Below, in pieces: positions 18,527 through 28,063 of a stretch of 64,000 bases of DNA. The position numbers and the translations under genes were made by a program. The notes below the pieces were generated by a model. It was given only the letters and a program-made list of their open reading frames with translations, was not told the DNA's origin and did not search any database. Every line of letters begins with the position of its first letter. The stretch's first letter is position 1. Source of the DNA: Postechiella marina (lineage in GTDB: Bacteria > Bacteroidota > Bacteroidia > Flavobacteriales > Flavobacteriaceae); assembly GCF_039538365.1 (NCBI RefSeq), contig NZ_BAABCA010000004.1, positions 434,001 through 498,000 on the forward strand. The letters run 5' to 3'.

Positions 18527-19351
18527 TTAATCTTTTTCTACGTCCATGACTGCTGTAGAACTTTCTACATCTAATCGCATTAACTGGCGTGGAGTTTTTG
18601 TAGATATACTAATATACTCTTGATTTAAGTTATTATCGCTAACCATTATGGTGTTTAAGTTTTTTAAATTTATAAACTCCATTGGTAAAGTACCTGTAAA
18701 TTGATTACTAGATAATAACAACTCTTCTAAATTAGTTAACAAGGCTAACTCTACAGGAATCTCACCGTCCATTTTATTATCCATTACGCTAAACTTTTCT
18801 AATTTAGTAAGCGAATAAATTTGGTTAGGTATATTACCTGTTAAAAAATTACTACCTAATAAAAGTTCTTTTAAATTAGTTAAAGTCATTAAACTCTCAG
18901 GAATAGTCCCTGTAAAAGCATTACTATATAATTTTAATGATTCTAATTTTTTTAATTGCCCCAATGCAGAAGGGATGTTACCTTCAAACTTATTCATAAA
19001 CAACTCTAAAGATGTTAATCCTGTTAAGTTTTTTAAAGAATTTGGTAATTCACCTTTTAAGCCATTAAAACCAAAATTCATTTTTCTTAAAGCTGTTAGG
19101 TTACCTATTTCTTCTGGAAGATTACCATTTAAGTTGTTAAACTGCAAATTAATTTCTACAACTTCATTGTTTTCGATTGTTAAACCATACCAAGAATCTA
19201 CTGCTGTGTTTAAATCCCATTTAGAATTCCAATTGTTTCCGTTTGTAGAATTATATAGGGCTATTAAGGCTTCTTTTTGGTTTGGAGAAATATCAGCAAA
19301 AGATATGGCCGATATTAATAAACATGCTATTGTAAGTTTTAAAGTTTTCAT
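18527..19351 (-). CDS. Secreted leucine-rich repeat protein (plant-type LRR)
   Basis: The product has 274 residues. The signal peptide is 1-19 (ISAISFA). It is followed by an LRR N-cap-like region typical of bacterial and plant LRR proteins (QKEALIALYNSTNGNNW...W, about 25-60). Seven or so 24-residue repeats of the form LxxLxxLxLxxNxFTGxIPxxLxxL then run to about residue 245. Such proteins form curved binding surfaces and in Flavobacteriia are secreted or surface-exposed. The C-terminus (TAVMDVEKD) does not show a type IX sorting domain. The ligand is unknown. It is a single-gene unit with its own terminator. Confidence 0.9.
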   Translation of the reverse strand: MKTLKLTIACLLISAISFADISPNQKEALIALYNSTNGNNWNSKWDLNTAVDSWYGLTIENNEVVEINLQFNNLNGNLPEEIGNLTALRKMNFGFNGLKGELPNSLKNLTGLTSLELFMNKFEGNIPSALGQLKKLESLKLYSNAFTGTIPESLMTLTNLKELLLGSNFLTGNIPNQIYSLTKLEKFSVMDNKMDGEIPVELALLTNLEELLLSSNQFTGTLPMEFINLKNLNTIMVSDNNLNQEYISISTKTPRQLMRLDVESSTAVMDVEKD

Positions 19352-19499
19352 CTTAAATATAGTTTTGGGACTAATTTCTAGTACAATAGTACACTAGAAG
19401 TAGCTTAAACGCAATTTTTATCGACGAAATACCTATTTTTTTAACATTTAAAAACCGTTTAACGGATAAATTCACCGATAAACAACATGTTATAATTTT

Positions 19500-20816
19500 T
19501 TAAAATTCAATATCTAAAAGACTTCCACTAACTTGAAGCATTTGCAATTCGGCTAATTTTGCTTCATATTTTGCTTGATTTCTGCTTAACTCTGCATTTA
19601 ATAAGTTTATTTGAGCTTGTCTAAACTCTATGGAGTTTACTTGCCCCAACTTAAACTTCTCTTCTGTTCTATCAAAGTTATTTTTAACCGTGGTAATATT
19701 ATCTTCTCTAAACTTATAAATGTTTAATTTATTTTGAAAATCTTCCCATGCATTATTAAAATCTCTATCTATTGTAACCAAAAGTTCTTCCTTTCTAATA
19801 TTTTGGGCTTCTAAATTAATCTTTGCATTTTTAACTCGGGTAATAGTGCTACCTCCATCAAAAAGATCCCACCTTAAATTTAAACCAGCAGAAAGCCCTG
19901 TATTTGTAGAAACAGCTAGAAACGAAGCTGCATTATTGTTGCTTTTATTCCAACCATAACTACCAGTTAAACCCAATGTAGGCAAATATGTAGATTTTTC
20001 TGATTTAATATTTAAAGTATTAATATCTATATTTTTATTTACTTGTAATAAGCTAACGTTACTAGCCATTGCTTTTTCTATAAGCGCTTCTTTACTATAT
20101 AAGTTATTAAATGCTATATCTGTATCGATACTAAAATTATCTCCAAGTGCATTACCCATTACTAAATTTAAATCACGCTTAAAATTCTTTAAATCTTGTT
20201 GCGAGTTCATTAAATTTATGCTGTCGTTATTAATATCAACCTCGGCATTAAGTACACCTAACTTGGTATTTTGCCCATAGTCGAATTGATATTGCGCTCT
20301 AACTAATCTTTCTTTTGATATATTTAATGTTTCAGAAATATTATTAGTATTCTCTATGGTCTGCGCAACATTGTAATAAACAGTAAAAAGCTGTAAAATG
20401 GTTTGTTCTATAGTTTCTCTAGCTTCTAACTCTGTTAACTTATGCGTTTCTTTAAGCCTTTTGTAATTATAAGATCTACCCAAACCATCGAATATAGTAT
20501 AGTTTAAGTCTACCGATGCGTTATACCTCGAACTCTCTGCTCCTGTTAAAACCGTAACCTCTCCATTAGAAAACTCTGCTTCGGTATTATCTACATTATA
20601 AGTGGCTCCAGAATTACCCACCAACGTTGGCAAATAGCCCGAATTTAAAACATTTGCATTATTTTTTGCTATACTAACATTTGTATTTGCCAATTTAATG
20701 CCATAGTTATTTTCTAAAGCTAGACTTATGGCTTTTTCTGGAGTTATTACTTGCTGTGCAAACAAAACTGTTTGCGACATTATTATAATACTTAAAGCAA
20801 TTATTTTAATTTTCAT
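19500..20816 (-). CDS. TolC-family outer membrane efflux channel
   Basis: From the ATG at 20816 the product has 438 residues with a signal peptide ending VLFAQ. An upstream ATG at 20843 would add nine residues and deepen the overlap with the pump gene, so I prefer 20816. Two OEP repeats are visible, with helical pairs ending in EFRQAQINLLNAELSRNQAKYEAKLAELQMLQ. TolC proteins form the trimeric duct across the outer membrane. It is the third gene of the adaptor-pump-channel operon, overlapping the pump stop by 11 bases. Confidence 0.93.
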   Translation of the reverse strand: MKIKIIALSIIIMSQTVLFAQQVITPEKAISLALENNYGIKLANTNVSIAKNNANVLNSGYLPTLVGNSGATYNVDNTEAEFSNGEVTVLTGAESSRYNASVDLNYTIFDGLGRSYNYKRLKETHKLTELEARETIEQTILQLFTVYYNVAQTIENTNNISETLNISKERLVRAQYQFDYGQNTKLGVLNAEVDINNDSINLMNSQQDLKNFKRDLNLVMGNALGDNFSIDTDIAFNNLYSKEALIEKAMASNVSLLQVNKNIDINTLNIKSEKSTYLPTLGLTGSYGWNKSNNNAASFLAVSTNTGLSAGLNLRWDLFDGGSTITRVKNAKINLEAQNIRKEELLVTIDRDFNNAWEDFQNKLNIYKFREDNITTVKNNFDRTEEKFKLGQVNSIEFRQAQINLLNAELSRNQAKYEAKLAELQMLQVSGSLLDIEF

Positions 20817-23800
20817 GCGACTCGTTTTGTTCTTTAATTGCACGTTCTACTTCTTCTTTAGTGATCTCGTTACCTGTAGCTAACCATTTTACATTTTTCT
20901 TAATCCAGTTGCTAAAAGACAAAAATAAAGGCAATACTAAAAGTGTTAAAACGGTTGCATAAGCAATACCAAACGATATTGAAATGGCCATAGGTTTTAA
21001 AAATTGAGCTTGTCTACTTTTTTCTAATAATAGCGGAGCTAAACCTGCTATAGTGGTTAAAGAGGTTAAGAAAATAGCTCTGAATCTAGACTTCCCTGCT
21101 TCGCTTAATGCTTTATCGAACGACAGACCTTCTTTTAAGTTTGAATTAAAACGACCTATTAAAACCAAACCATCGTTTACCATGATACCTATTAAGGCTA
21201 TAATGCCTAAAAGAGATAAAACATTAACAGGAAAACCTAATAACCAGTGACCCCAAGCTACCGCTGTTAAGCTAAACGGTACTAAAAGTAATAATAAAAT
21301 AGGCTGACTGTAACTTCTAAAAGTAAAAGCTATTGTTATGTAAATAAGTAATAAAATAGGTATTCCTGCTGAAGCTAAAGAACTAGATAATTTTGAAGCT
21401 TCTCTGTTTTGACCTTCATATGAGGTTGAAATTGTTGGGTATTTTGATTGAATCTCTGGAATAACATTAAGTTTAATATCCTCTAGAATATCTGTAGCAC
21501 TCGTACTTGGGTCTTTTAAATCTGAAGACACCCTAATTTCTCTCAATCCCTCAAGATGATTTATAGACACATCACCTCTTTCTATAGTGTAACTAGCAAT
21601 ATCTTTTAAGGTAACACGTTCTCCTGTTGGTGTTATAATACGCATATCGTCTAAGTTATTTATAGATTCTCTATTAGATCTATCGTAACGTACCCATACT
21701 TTAATTTCGTCTTGTCCTCTTTGAAATCGTTGCGATTGTACACCAAAAAAACCAGATCTAACTTGAGACATAACCGATCTTAAATCTAACCCTAATAAAT
21801 AAGCGCTTTCTTTTAATTCTAAACGAATTTCTTTTATTCCCGCAGGGTCATTATCCTCTATATCTTTAAGCAACGGGTTTGTTTGCAACACTTGTTTAAG
21901 CTCTAATTTAGCTGCTTTTAATTCGGTTATATTATTACTTAACAATGATACCGAAACAGGGCTGCCACCAAAATTACCACCAGAACCAAAAATTAATCGT
22001 TCTGTACCAATTACAGGGCCAACAAGTTCTCTTAATTTATTTGCTACCAATCTAGAATTAATAGCATTAGGGCGCTCTTCTCCAGGTAACATATTAATTT
22101 TTAATGTTGCACTAGATGAGCTTTTAATAGATAAAATAGTATTCTCGAAAAGCTCTTTTCCGGTTCCTTTTAAATACTGATCTGTAAGCTCTTTGTTAAC
22201 CAAATACGATTTTTGCTCTATCATAGAAATAATGGAATCGGTAATTTTAACATTGGTTCCGTTTGGCATATCCAACTCTACAGACACTGTATCGCTGGCT
22301 ATAGACGGAAATAAAGTAACACCAATTACACCACCACCAATAGAGCCAAAAGTAAGTACCAAAAGCGATACAAAAACGCCAAAAGAAAAGACTTTAAATT
22401 TTAATACAAAATCTAAACACGGACTATAAACTTTATCTCTTAAAAAAGACATAAACCTATCTCCCATTTTATTAATGATACGCATTTTAGAAAAAAACTG
22501 TTTCATTTTAGAAGGGTTTTCTTCTTCTACAGGCTTTCTTAAAGCTTTAGAATGTGCTAAATGGGCTGGTAAAATAATTAAAGCTTCTACTAAAGAAACC
22601 ACTAGAGTTAAAATAACAACAACCGATACTTCACCAAAAAACTCGCCTATTCTACTATCTAAAAAAAGAAATAAAGAAAAGGCTAACAGTGTGGTTATAA
22701 TTGCAGAAACTACTGGCGGTATAACTTCCATTGTGCCATCTATGGCAGCTTGTATAGGGGTTTTACCTTTTTCGTAATGTTGGTATATGTTTTCTGCTAT
22801 TACAATACCATCATCTACTAAAATACCTATTACAATAATCATCCCGAATAGAGATAATACATTAATGGTTATATCGAACTGACCTGCAAAAATAAACATT
22901 CCTAAAAAAGATACAGGCAACCCAAAGGCTACCCAAAATGCAAGTCTTGTATTTAAGAAAAGTGATAAAAAAACCAAAACCAGAATAACACCAACAATAG
23001 CGTTTTCTGTTAGTAAATCTGTACGCTGGTTTAATGTAATAGATAAATCTCGAACAATATCTATTTTAACATTGTTGTGACTTTGATTATAACCAGTTAT
23101 GTAATCTTTAACCTTATCGGCTGCCGATACTAAATCTTCATTATTTGTACTTGTTATAGATATATTAACCGACAATTCTTCGTTAAAAAAAGTAGCATTG
23201 GGTGTTTCAGAAAAACGATCTCTAATTATGGCTACATCTTTTAATCTCACTACTTGCCCTTTACTATTGGCTCGAATTACAATGTTAGACAACTCGTCTC
23301 CATAATACGATCTATTATTAGCACGAATTAAATACTCTTCGGTATTTGTTTTTATGTTACCTCCTGTTACTAGAATATTTGATGCACTAACAGCGTTAGA
23401 CACGTCGCTAAAACTTAAATTATAGGCTAGTAAATTAGCTTCGTTAACCGCTATTTCTATTTCTTCTTCAGGGTAGCCCGAAACTTCAACCTGCGAAATT
23501 CCATCTATAGCTCTTAAATCGTTTTCAATTTGTCTTCCTAACTGCTTTAGCGTGGCTAACGGAATGTTTTTTCCGCTTAAAGCAAAAGAAATAGTTTCTC
23601 TTACAGCCTCTTGCTTTGCAACAATCAAAGGCTCCATACCTGTTGGAAAAGATGGTACTCGATCTACCGCATTTTTAACTTCTAAAAGCATAAAATCGAT
23701 ATTCTCGTCCTTTTCAATTTCTACGGTAATAGTTCCACTATTTTCTCGAGACACAGAAGTTACCCTATCTACACCCTTAAGACCTTTAAGGTTATCTTCT

Positions 23801-24003
23801 ATTTTAAGCACAACACCTTCTTCTATTTCTTGAGGCGATGCTCCTGGATACGTTACATTAACGGTTATAATTTTAGACTCTGTTAAAGGGAAAAACGAAG
23901 ATTTTAAACCCATAATTCCTATAACACCAAACACAAAAAAGGCAAGTAAAAAAACATTTACTGCTACATGATACCTTATAAAATAGCCAATTAAATTTCT
24001 CAT
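20806..24003 (-). CDS. RND (AcrB/CusA-type) efflux pump permease
   Basis: The 1,065-residue product has the RND duplication. TM1 lies near 12-30, followed by the first porter/docking domains, TM2-6 at about 330-500, a second TM (about 535-560), the second porter region and TM8-12 at about 865-1035. The proton-relay region in TM4 reads GILVDDGIVIAENI, with adjacent Asp residues. It pumps substrates from periplasm or inner membrane through the TolC channel, driven by protons. The sequence suits the broad CusA/AcrB-like group in Bacteroidota, and substrate cannot be assigned. Its ATG overlaps the adaptor stop by one base (TAATG), so translation is coupled. Confidence 0.94.
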   Translation of the reverse strand: MRNLIGYFIRYHVAVNVFLLAFFVFGVIGIMGLKSSFFPLTESKIITVNVTYPGASPQEIEEGVVLKIEDNLKGLKGVDRVTSVSRENSGTITVEIEKDENIDFMLLEVKNAVDRVPSFPTGMEPLIVAKQEAVRETISFALSGKNIPLATLKQLGRQIENDLRAIDGISQVEVSGYPEEEIEIAVNEANLLAYNLSFSDVSNAVSASNILVTGGNIKTNTEEYLIRANNRSYYGDELSNIVIRANSKGQVVRLKDVAIIRDRFSETPNATFFNEELSVNISITSTNNEDLVSAADKVKDYITGYNQSHNNVKIDIVRDLSITLNQRTDLLTENAIVGVILVLVFLSLFLNTRLAFWVAFGLPVSFLGMFIFAGQFDITINVLSLFGMIIVIGILVDDGIVIAENIYQHYEKGKTPIQAAIDGTMEVIPPVVSAIITTLLAFSLFLFLDSRIGEFFGEVSVVVILTLVVSLVEALIILPAHLAHSKALRKPVEEENPSKMKQFFSKMRIINKMGDRFMSFLRDKVYSPCLDFVLKFKVFSFGVFVSLLVLTFGSIGGGVIGVTLFPSIASDTVSVELDMPNGTNVKITDSIISMIEQKSYLVNKELTDQYLKGTGKELFENTILSIKSSSSATLKINMLPGEERPNAINSRLVANKLRELVGPVIGTERLIFGSGGNFGGSPVSVSLLSNNITELKAAKLELKQVLQTNPLLKDIEDNDPAGIKEIRLELKESAYLLGLDLRSVMSQVRSGFFGVQSQRFQRGQDEIKVWVRYDRSNRESINNLDDMRIITPTGERVTLKDIASYTIERGDVSINHLEGLREIRVSSDLKDPSTSATDILEDIKLNVIPEIQSKYPTISTSYEGQNREASKLSSSLASAGIPILLLIYITIAFTFRSYSQPILLLLLVPFSLTAVAWGHWLLGFPVNVLSLLGIIALIGIMVNDGLVLIGRFNSNLKEGLSFDKALSEAGKSRFRAIFLTSLTTIAGLAPLLLEKSRQAQFLKPMAISISFGIAYATVLTLLVLPLFLSFSNWIKKNVKWLATGNEITKEEVERAIKEQNESHEN

Positions 24004-25121
24004 TATTTGGTTTTACTTTTAAAAGGTTTAACTAACATACCCGCATAAGCTCCTGGTACTGGCTTTTTTAGAATAACGGTACCGTTGGGTATATCTTTTA
24101 AAACTACTTTAGTTTCAGAAAAATATACAGGTTTTACCGGCATAATATCTAGCAAACTATCTTTAACAATAAAAATTTCTTGGCCTTCTAACAGTAAACT
24201 CCTGTCTACCTCAATAGCATCAGCTACTTCTTCTGCATTTAAATTCGCTTCTAGATAAATACCTTCTTTTAAATTAGAATTTTTTACCTCTATAAAAGCA
24301 GTAATAGTTTGTGTATCTGCATTTATACTTCCATTAACTCGAGTTACCTTACCGGTATACGCTTCTGTTTTATCTAGATTAGACAAGCTAACTGTTTCTC
24401 CTACTTTTAATAAACTAGCATAATCTTTACTTAAAGCAACCTCCATTTCGTAAATAGATGGATCTATAAATTCTCCTAATTTTTGCCCACTTCTTATTAA
24501 AGAGCCCTCAGTAACTAATGCTTCTGTTAAAATTCCAGAAAAAGGTGCAGTTATATTATATTTAGATAATCGTTGCTCTAAATTCTTGACATTGTAATAA
24601 CTTGAAACTATGCCTCGACCTGTTATAAAGTAATTTTCTTTATCAGATGTCATTTTAGGCAATTTAGGGGTTGTTTTATCTAAATCATAGTTATTTAAAT
24701 AGTTTTGCCACTTAGGGTAAACGTCTGGAAAATCTAAACGTAGATCTGGCATAACTGCTGCTATATCATTATATAAATTACTTTTAGCAGACTGTACACT
24801 TGCGTAATACTCGTTAGCATCAATTCTAATTAAAGCTTGACCTCTACTATAGGTTTGACCCGGTTTAAAAAGCACACCAGATGGTTTAAAAACACCTTGA
24901 ACTTCTGCAAATAATTCTACACGTCGTTTGGCTACTAAACTCCCATTAGCAGGAATTATAATTTTAATAGGCCCATTTTTAACCGTTTCTATAAAGACAG
25001 TTTTAACAACCTTTTCTTTAACAGGCTTAGGTTTGTTTTTATTAGCTATTAAGTTTTTAGAGAAAATAAAGGCCAAACAAATAAGTACAACCCCTATAAT
25101 GGAAAGTATAATTTTGCGCAT
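24003..25121 (-). CDS. Efflux RND periplasmic adaptor (HlyD/MFP family)
   Basis: The product has 372 residues. The N-terminal membrane anchor (about 3-22) is followed by a lipoyl/barrel-sandwich half (PANGSLVAKRRVELFAEVQG), a short alpha-hairpin insert with the unusual Asn/Tyr-rich segment around 120-160, the returning half (YNITAPFSGILTEALVTEGSLIRSGQ) and a beta-barrel. It bridges pump and TolC channel. It is the first gene of the operon. The insert lacks the long heptad hairpin of AcrA, typical of the Bacteroidota subgroup. Confidence 0.92.
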   Translation of the reverse strand: MRKIILSIIGVVLICLAFIFSKNLIANKNKPKPVKEKVVKTVFIETVKNGPIKIIIPANGSLVAKRRVELFAEVQGVFKPSGVLFKPGQTYSRGQALIRIDANEYYASVQSAKSNLYNDIAAVMPDLRLDFPDVYPKWQNYLNNYDLDKTTPKLPKMTSDKENYFITGRGIVSSYYNVKNLEQRLSKYNITAPFSGILTEALVTEGSLIRSGQKLGEFIDPSIYEMEVALSKDYASLLKVGETVSLSNLDKTEAYTGKVTRVNGSINADTQTITAFIEVKNSNLKEGIYLEANLNAEEVADAIEVDRSLLLEGQEIFIVKDSLLDIMPVKPVYFSETKVVLKDIPNGTVILKKPVPGAYAGMLVKPFKSKTK

Positions 25122-25199
25122 AAAAGTAGTTTTGATTTAGTACCTTCAAAACTACCTATTAACAAATATTTATTAGTTAAAAAAAACTTAAATAAAATC

Positions 25200-27113
25200 T
25201 TAAGACTCGAACTCGTCAATTTGCATTTGTACCGACTCCCATTTATCCATAAACTGCTGTAAATCTGTTTTCATTTTCTGATAATCATCAAAAAAGTTAG
25301 GCTTAGCAGTTACAGTTTCGTAGTTAATTTCTAGCTCTAAATCTATGGCTTTAATGTCTTTTTCTAACTGATTTATTTTAGACTCAACATTACTTAACTT
25401 ATTATTTAAAGATTTTATTTTCTTTTGATCTTCGTAAGACTGTTGTTTCTTTTCCTTAGGTTTATCTTGTTTTACAACTGTTCTTTTCTCTACCTCTCTA
25501 AGGTTTTGCACTTTACGTTGTTCTAAATAATAATCGATGTCTCCTAAATACTCTCGTATTTTATGGTCTTTAAACTCGTAAACATTTTTAGTTAAACCCT
25601 GAAGAAAATCCCTATCGTGAGATACCAAGATTAAAGTACCTTCAAACCTAGTTAACGCATCTTTTAATACGTTTTTTGACTTTATATCTAGGTGGTTTGT
25701 AGGCTCATCCATTACCAAAACATTAAAAGGCTGCAACATTAACTTAGCCAAAGCCAAACGGTTTCTTTCTCCACCAGAAAGTACACGCACATACTTATCT
25801 ACTTCGTCTCCTCTAAATAAAAAAGACCCTAAAATATCTCTTACCTTACTTCTATTTGTTTCGTTGGCAGCATCAATCATGGTATCGTGTACTGTTTTGT
25901 TACCATCCAAATACTCTGCTTGGTTTTGGGCAAAATATCCAATTTGCACATTGTGCCCTAACTTTAAATGTCCTTCGTACTCAAGATCTCCAACAATCAT
26001 TTTAGCCAAAGTCGATTTACCCTGTCCATTTTGTCCAACAAAAGCGGTTTTACTATTGCGTTCTATAAGCAGGTCTACTCCTTGTAAAACATGATTATTC
26101 CCATAACTTTTAGACACTCCTTCTGCCTCTACAATAATTTTTCCTGGAGTAACAGATATAGGGAAATTAAGTGTCATCACACTATTATCGTCCTCATCTA
26201 CCTCTATCCTATCAATTTTATCAAGCTTTTTTATTAACGACTGTGCCATAGTTGCTTTAGATGCTTTCGCTCTAAACTTTTCTATAAGCTTTTCGGTTTG
26301 CTCTATTTGTTTTTGTTGATTTTTTTGAGATGCCAATTGCTGCGTTCTTAGCTCTTCTCGAAGCACTAAATATTTAGTATATGGTTTTGGATAATCGTAA
26401 ATTCGACCTAAAGAAATCTCTATCGTTCTATTGGTTACATTATCTAAAAACATTTTATCGTGAGAAACGATGGCAACCGCACCAGTGTAATTTCTAAGAA
26501 AATTTTCTAACCAAATAATAGACTCAATATCCAAGTGGTTGGTAGGTTCATCGAGTAAAAGAATATCGTTATTTTGTAAAAGTAGTTTAGCCAATTCAAT
26601 ACGCATACGCCAACCACCAGAAAAGGTATCGGTTAGCTTATTAAAATCTTCGCGCTTAAAACCTAAACCTTGTAGTATTTTTTCTGTATCGCCTTGGTAA
26701 TTATAACCACCTTCAATTTCATATTGATGCTGTAATTCGTTAATATCAATCATTAATTGGTTATACTCTTCACTTTCATAATCTGTACGCTCTGCCAACT
26801 GCGTATTTATATCTTCCATTTTAGCCTCTAAAGCCTTAATTTCTGTAAAAGCTTCGTAAGACTCTTCAAGAACTGTTCGCCCTAAAATAAAATCTATATC
26901 CTGCTTTAAAAAGCCAATTTTTAATTCTTTATCGCTAGCAATTTGTCCCGTATCGGGTTCCATATCTTTCGATAAAATTTTAAGCATGGTAGATTTTCCT
27001 GCTCCATTTTTACCTATTAAACCAACCCTGTCGCCATTTCCTAGCTTAAATGTAATATCTTCAAACAGATACTCTCCTTGAAATGAGATCGATAAATTAT
27101 GAATGTTCATCAT
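25200..27113 (-). CDS. ABC-F family ATPase (ribosome-associated type)
   Basis: The 637 residues contain two ABC domains in one chain with no membrane segment. Walker A sites are GKNGAGKST (near 36) and GQNGQGKST (near 358). The signatures are FSGGWRMRIELA and LSGGERNRLALA, each with DEPTNHLD Walker B. The inter-domain linker (about 240-320) is charged and helical, as in the P-site tRNA interaction motif of ABC-F proteins. The C-terminal 90 residues form a coiled coil (KKIKSLNNKLSNVESKINQLEKDIKAI), as in Uup-like members. ABC-F proteins act on the ribosome in translation regulation or antibiotic protection. It is probably the housekeeping paralogue, with no sign of a resistance island. Confidence 0.93.
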   Translation of the reverse strand: MMNIHNLSISFQGEYLFEDITFKLGNGDRVGLIGKNGAGKSTMLKILSKDMEPDTGQIASDKELKIGFLKQDIDFILGRTVLEESYEAFTEIKALEAKMEDINTQLAERTDYESEEYNQLMIDINELQHQYEIEGGYNYQGDTEKILQGLGFKREDFNKLTDTFSGGWRMRIELAKLLLQNNDILLLDEPTNHLDIESIIWLENFLRNYTGAVAIVSHDKMFLDNVTNRTIEISLGRIYDYPKPYTKYLVLREELRTQQLASQKNQQKQIEQTEKLIEKFRAKASKATMAQSLIKKLDKIDRIEVDEDDNSVMTLNFPISVTPGKIIVEAEGVSKSYGNNHVLQGVDLLIERNSKTAFVGQNGQGKSTLAKMIVGDLEYEGHLKLGHNVQIGYFAQNQAEYLDGNKTVHDTMIDAANETNRSKVRDILGSFLFRGDEVDKYVRVLSGGERNRLALAKLMLQPFNVLVMDEPTNHLDIKSKNVLKDALTRFEGTLILVSHDRDFLQGLTKNVYEFKDHKIREYLGDIDYYLEQRKVQNLREVEKRTVVKQDKPKEKKQQSYEDQKKIKSLNNKLSNVESKINQLEKDIKAIDLELEINYETVTAKPNFFDDYQKMKTDLQQFMDKWESVQMQIDEFES

Positions 27114-27154
27114 AGAAATGTGACTTAAGTTACAGGGCGTTAATTAATAAAACT

Positions 27155-27162
27155 TATTTTTG
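27155..27162 (+). promoter_or_regulatory. Bacteroidota -7 promoter element upstream of the DUF983 gene
   Basis: TATTTTTG matches the TAnnTTTG consensus of the major sigma factor and lies about 70 bases before the chosen ATG. The -33 TTG element is not clear. Confidence 0.35.
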
Positions 27163-27232
27163 TAAAAGCAATTATAGACAGCTAAAAAAATAGTTGAACA
27201 TTAATTGCGCTTGCAAAAATACATTAAATAAT

Positions 27233-27616
27233 ATGTTTAAAAAAGGATACAAAATATATAGCATTTTTACGGGAGCCTGTCCGAAATGTCACGAAGAATC
27301 TATGTACATAAATAAAAACCCATACATACTTTCTCAAGCCCTAGACATGCACGAAAATTGTAGTAATTGCAATACAAAATATAAAATAGAACCCTCTTTC
27401 TTTTATGGTGCCATGTATGTAAGTTATGCAGTAGGTATAGCTTTTGCTGTAGCTGCTTTTATTATTTCGCATTTTGTTTTTAATGCTAGCATCAATTACA
27501 TATTTATCTCAATTATACTCACCTTAATTGTTTTTCTACCTATTATTTTAAGGCTATCTCGAAATATTTGGATTAACTTTTTTATGCATTACGATAAAAA
27601 ACTTTCAAAAAAATGA
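27233..27616 (+). CDS. DUF983 family membrane protein
   Basis: From the ATG at 27233 the product has 127 residues. A TTG 39 bases upstream would also be in frame but adds a sequence unlike the family. Two CxxC pairs (CPKC near 14 and CSNC near 40) suggest a metal-binding N-terminus. They are followed by FFYGAMYVSYAV and two membrane helices (about 56-77 and 83-103), the layout of DUF983. Function is unknown. Its stop overlaps the RidA start (ATGA), so the two are translationally coupled. Confidence 0.88.
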   Translation: MFKKGYKIYSIFTGACPKCHEESMYINKNPYILSQALDMHENCSNCNTKYKIEPSFFYGAMYVSYAVGIAFAVAAFIISHFVFNASINYIFISIILTLIVFLPIILRLSRNIWINFFMHYDKKLSKK

Positions 27617-28002
27617 CACGTAAATTATTAAGTTCTGGTTCGACCTTCGAAAAAAAAATTGGATACTCTAGAGCTGTTATAGAAGGTAATTGGGTGTTTG
27701 TATCTGGCACCACAGGTTACAATTACAAAACTATGAATATAGCTAGTGATGTTATTGCGCAAACCGAACAATGTTTAAAAAACATAATAGATACATTAAA
27801 ACAAGCTGATGCCAAGATTGAAGACGTGGTACGCGTAACTTATATACTTCCTGATGCTTCTGATTTTGAAAAATGCTGGCCAACATTACGTCATTATTTT
27901 GAAAACATAAGACCCGCAGCAACCATGTTTTCTGCTGGATTGGCAGATCCTAAAATGAAAATTGAAATACAAGTAACCGCGCTTAAAAAAAATAAGCTTT
28001 AA
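27613..28002 (+). CDS. RidA family (YjgF/UK114) protein
   Basis: The 129-residue protein has the compact RidA fold. An N-terminal beta segment (WVFVSGTTGYN) is followed by the helix QTEQCLKNIIDTLKQADAKIEDVVRVTYIL, and then the conserved Arg of NIRPAATM (about 102) and the Glu in KIEIQVTAL (about 119), which in family members hold the substrate carboxylate. RidA hydrolyses reactive enamine/imine intermediates from PLP enzymes. It is coupled to the DUF983 gene by a 4-base overlap. Confidence 0.92.
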   Translation: MTRKLLSSGSTFEKKIGYSRAVIEGNWVFVSGTTGYNYKTMNIASDVIAQTEQCLKNIIDTLKQADAKIEDVVRVTYILPDASDFEKCWPTLRHYFENIRPAATMFSAGLADPKMKIEIQVTALKKNKL

Positions 28003-28063
28003 CTAAAAACTGGTCTTTCGGAAATCGTTTTTTATTGTAAAAACAAAATTAAAAAAAGAAGTT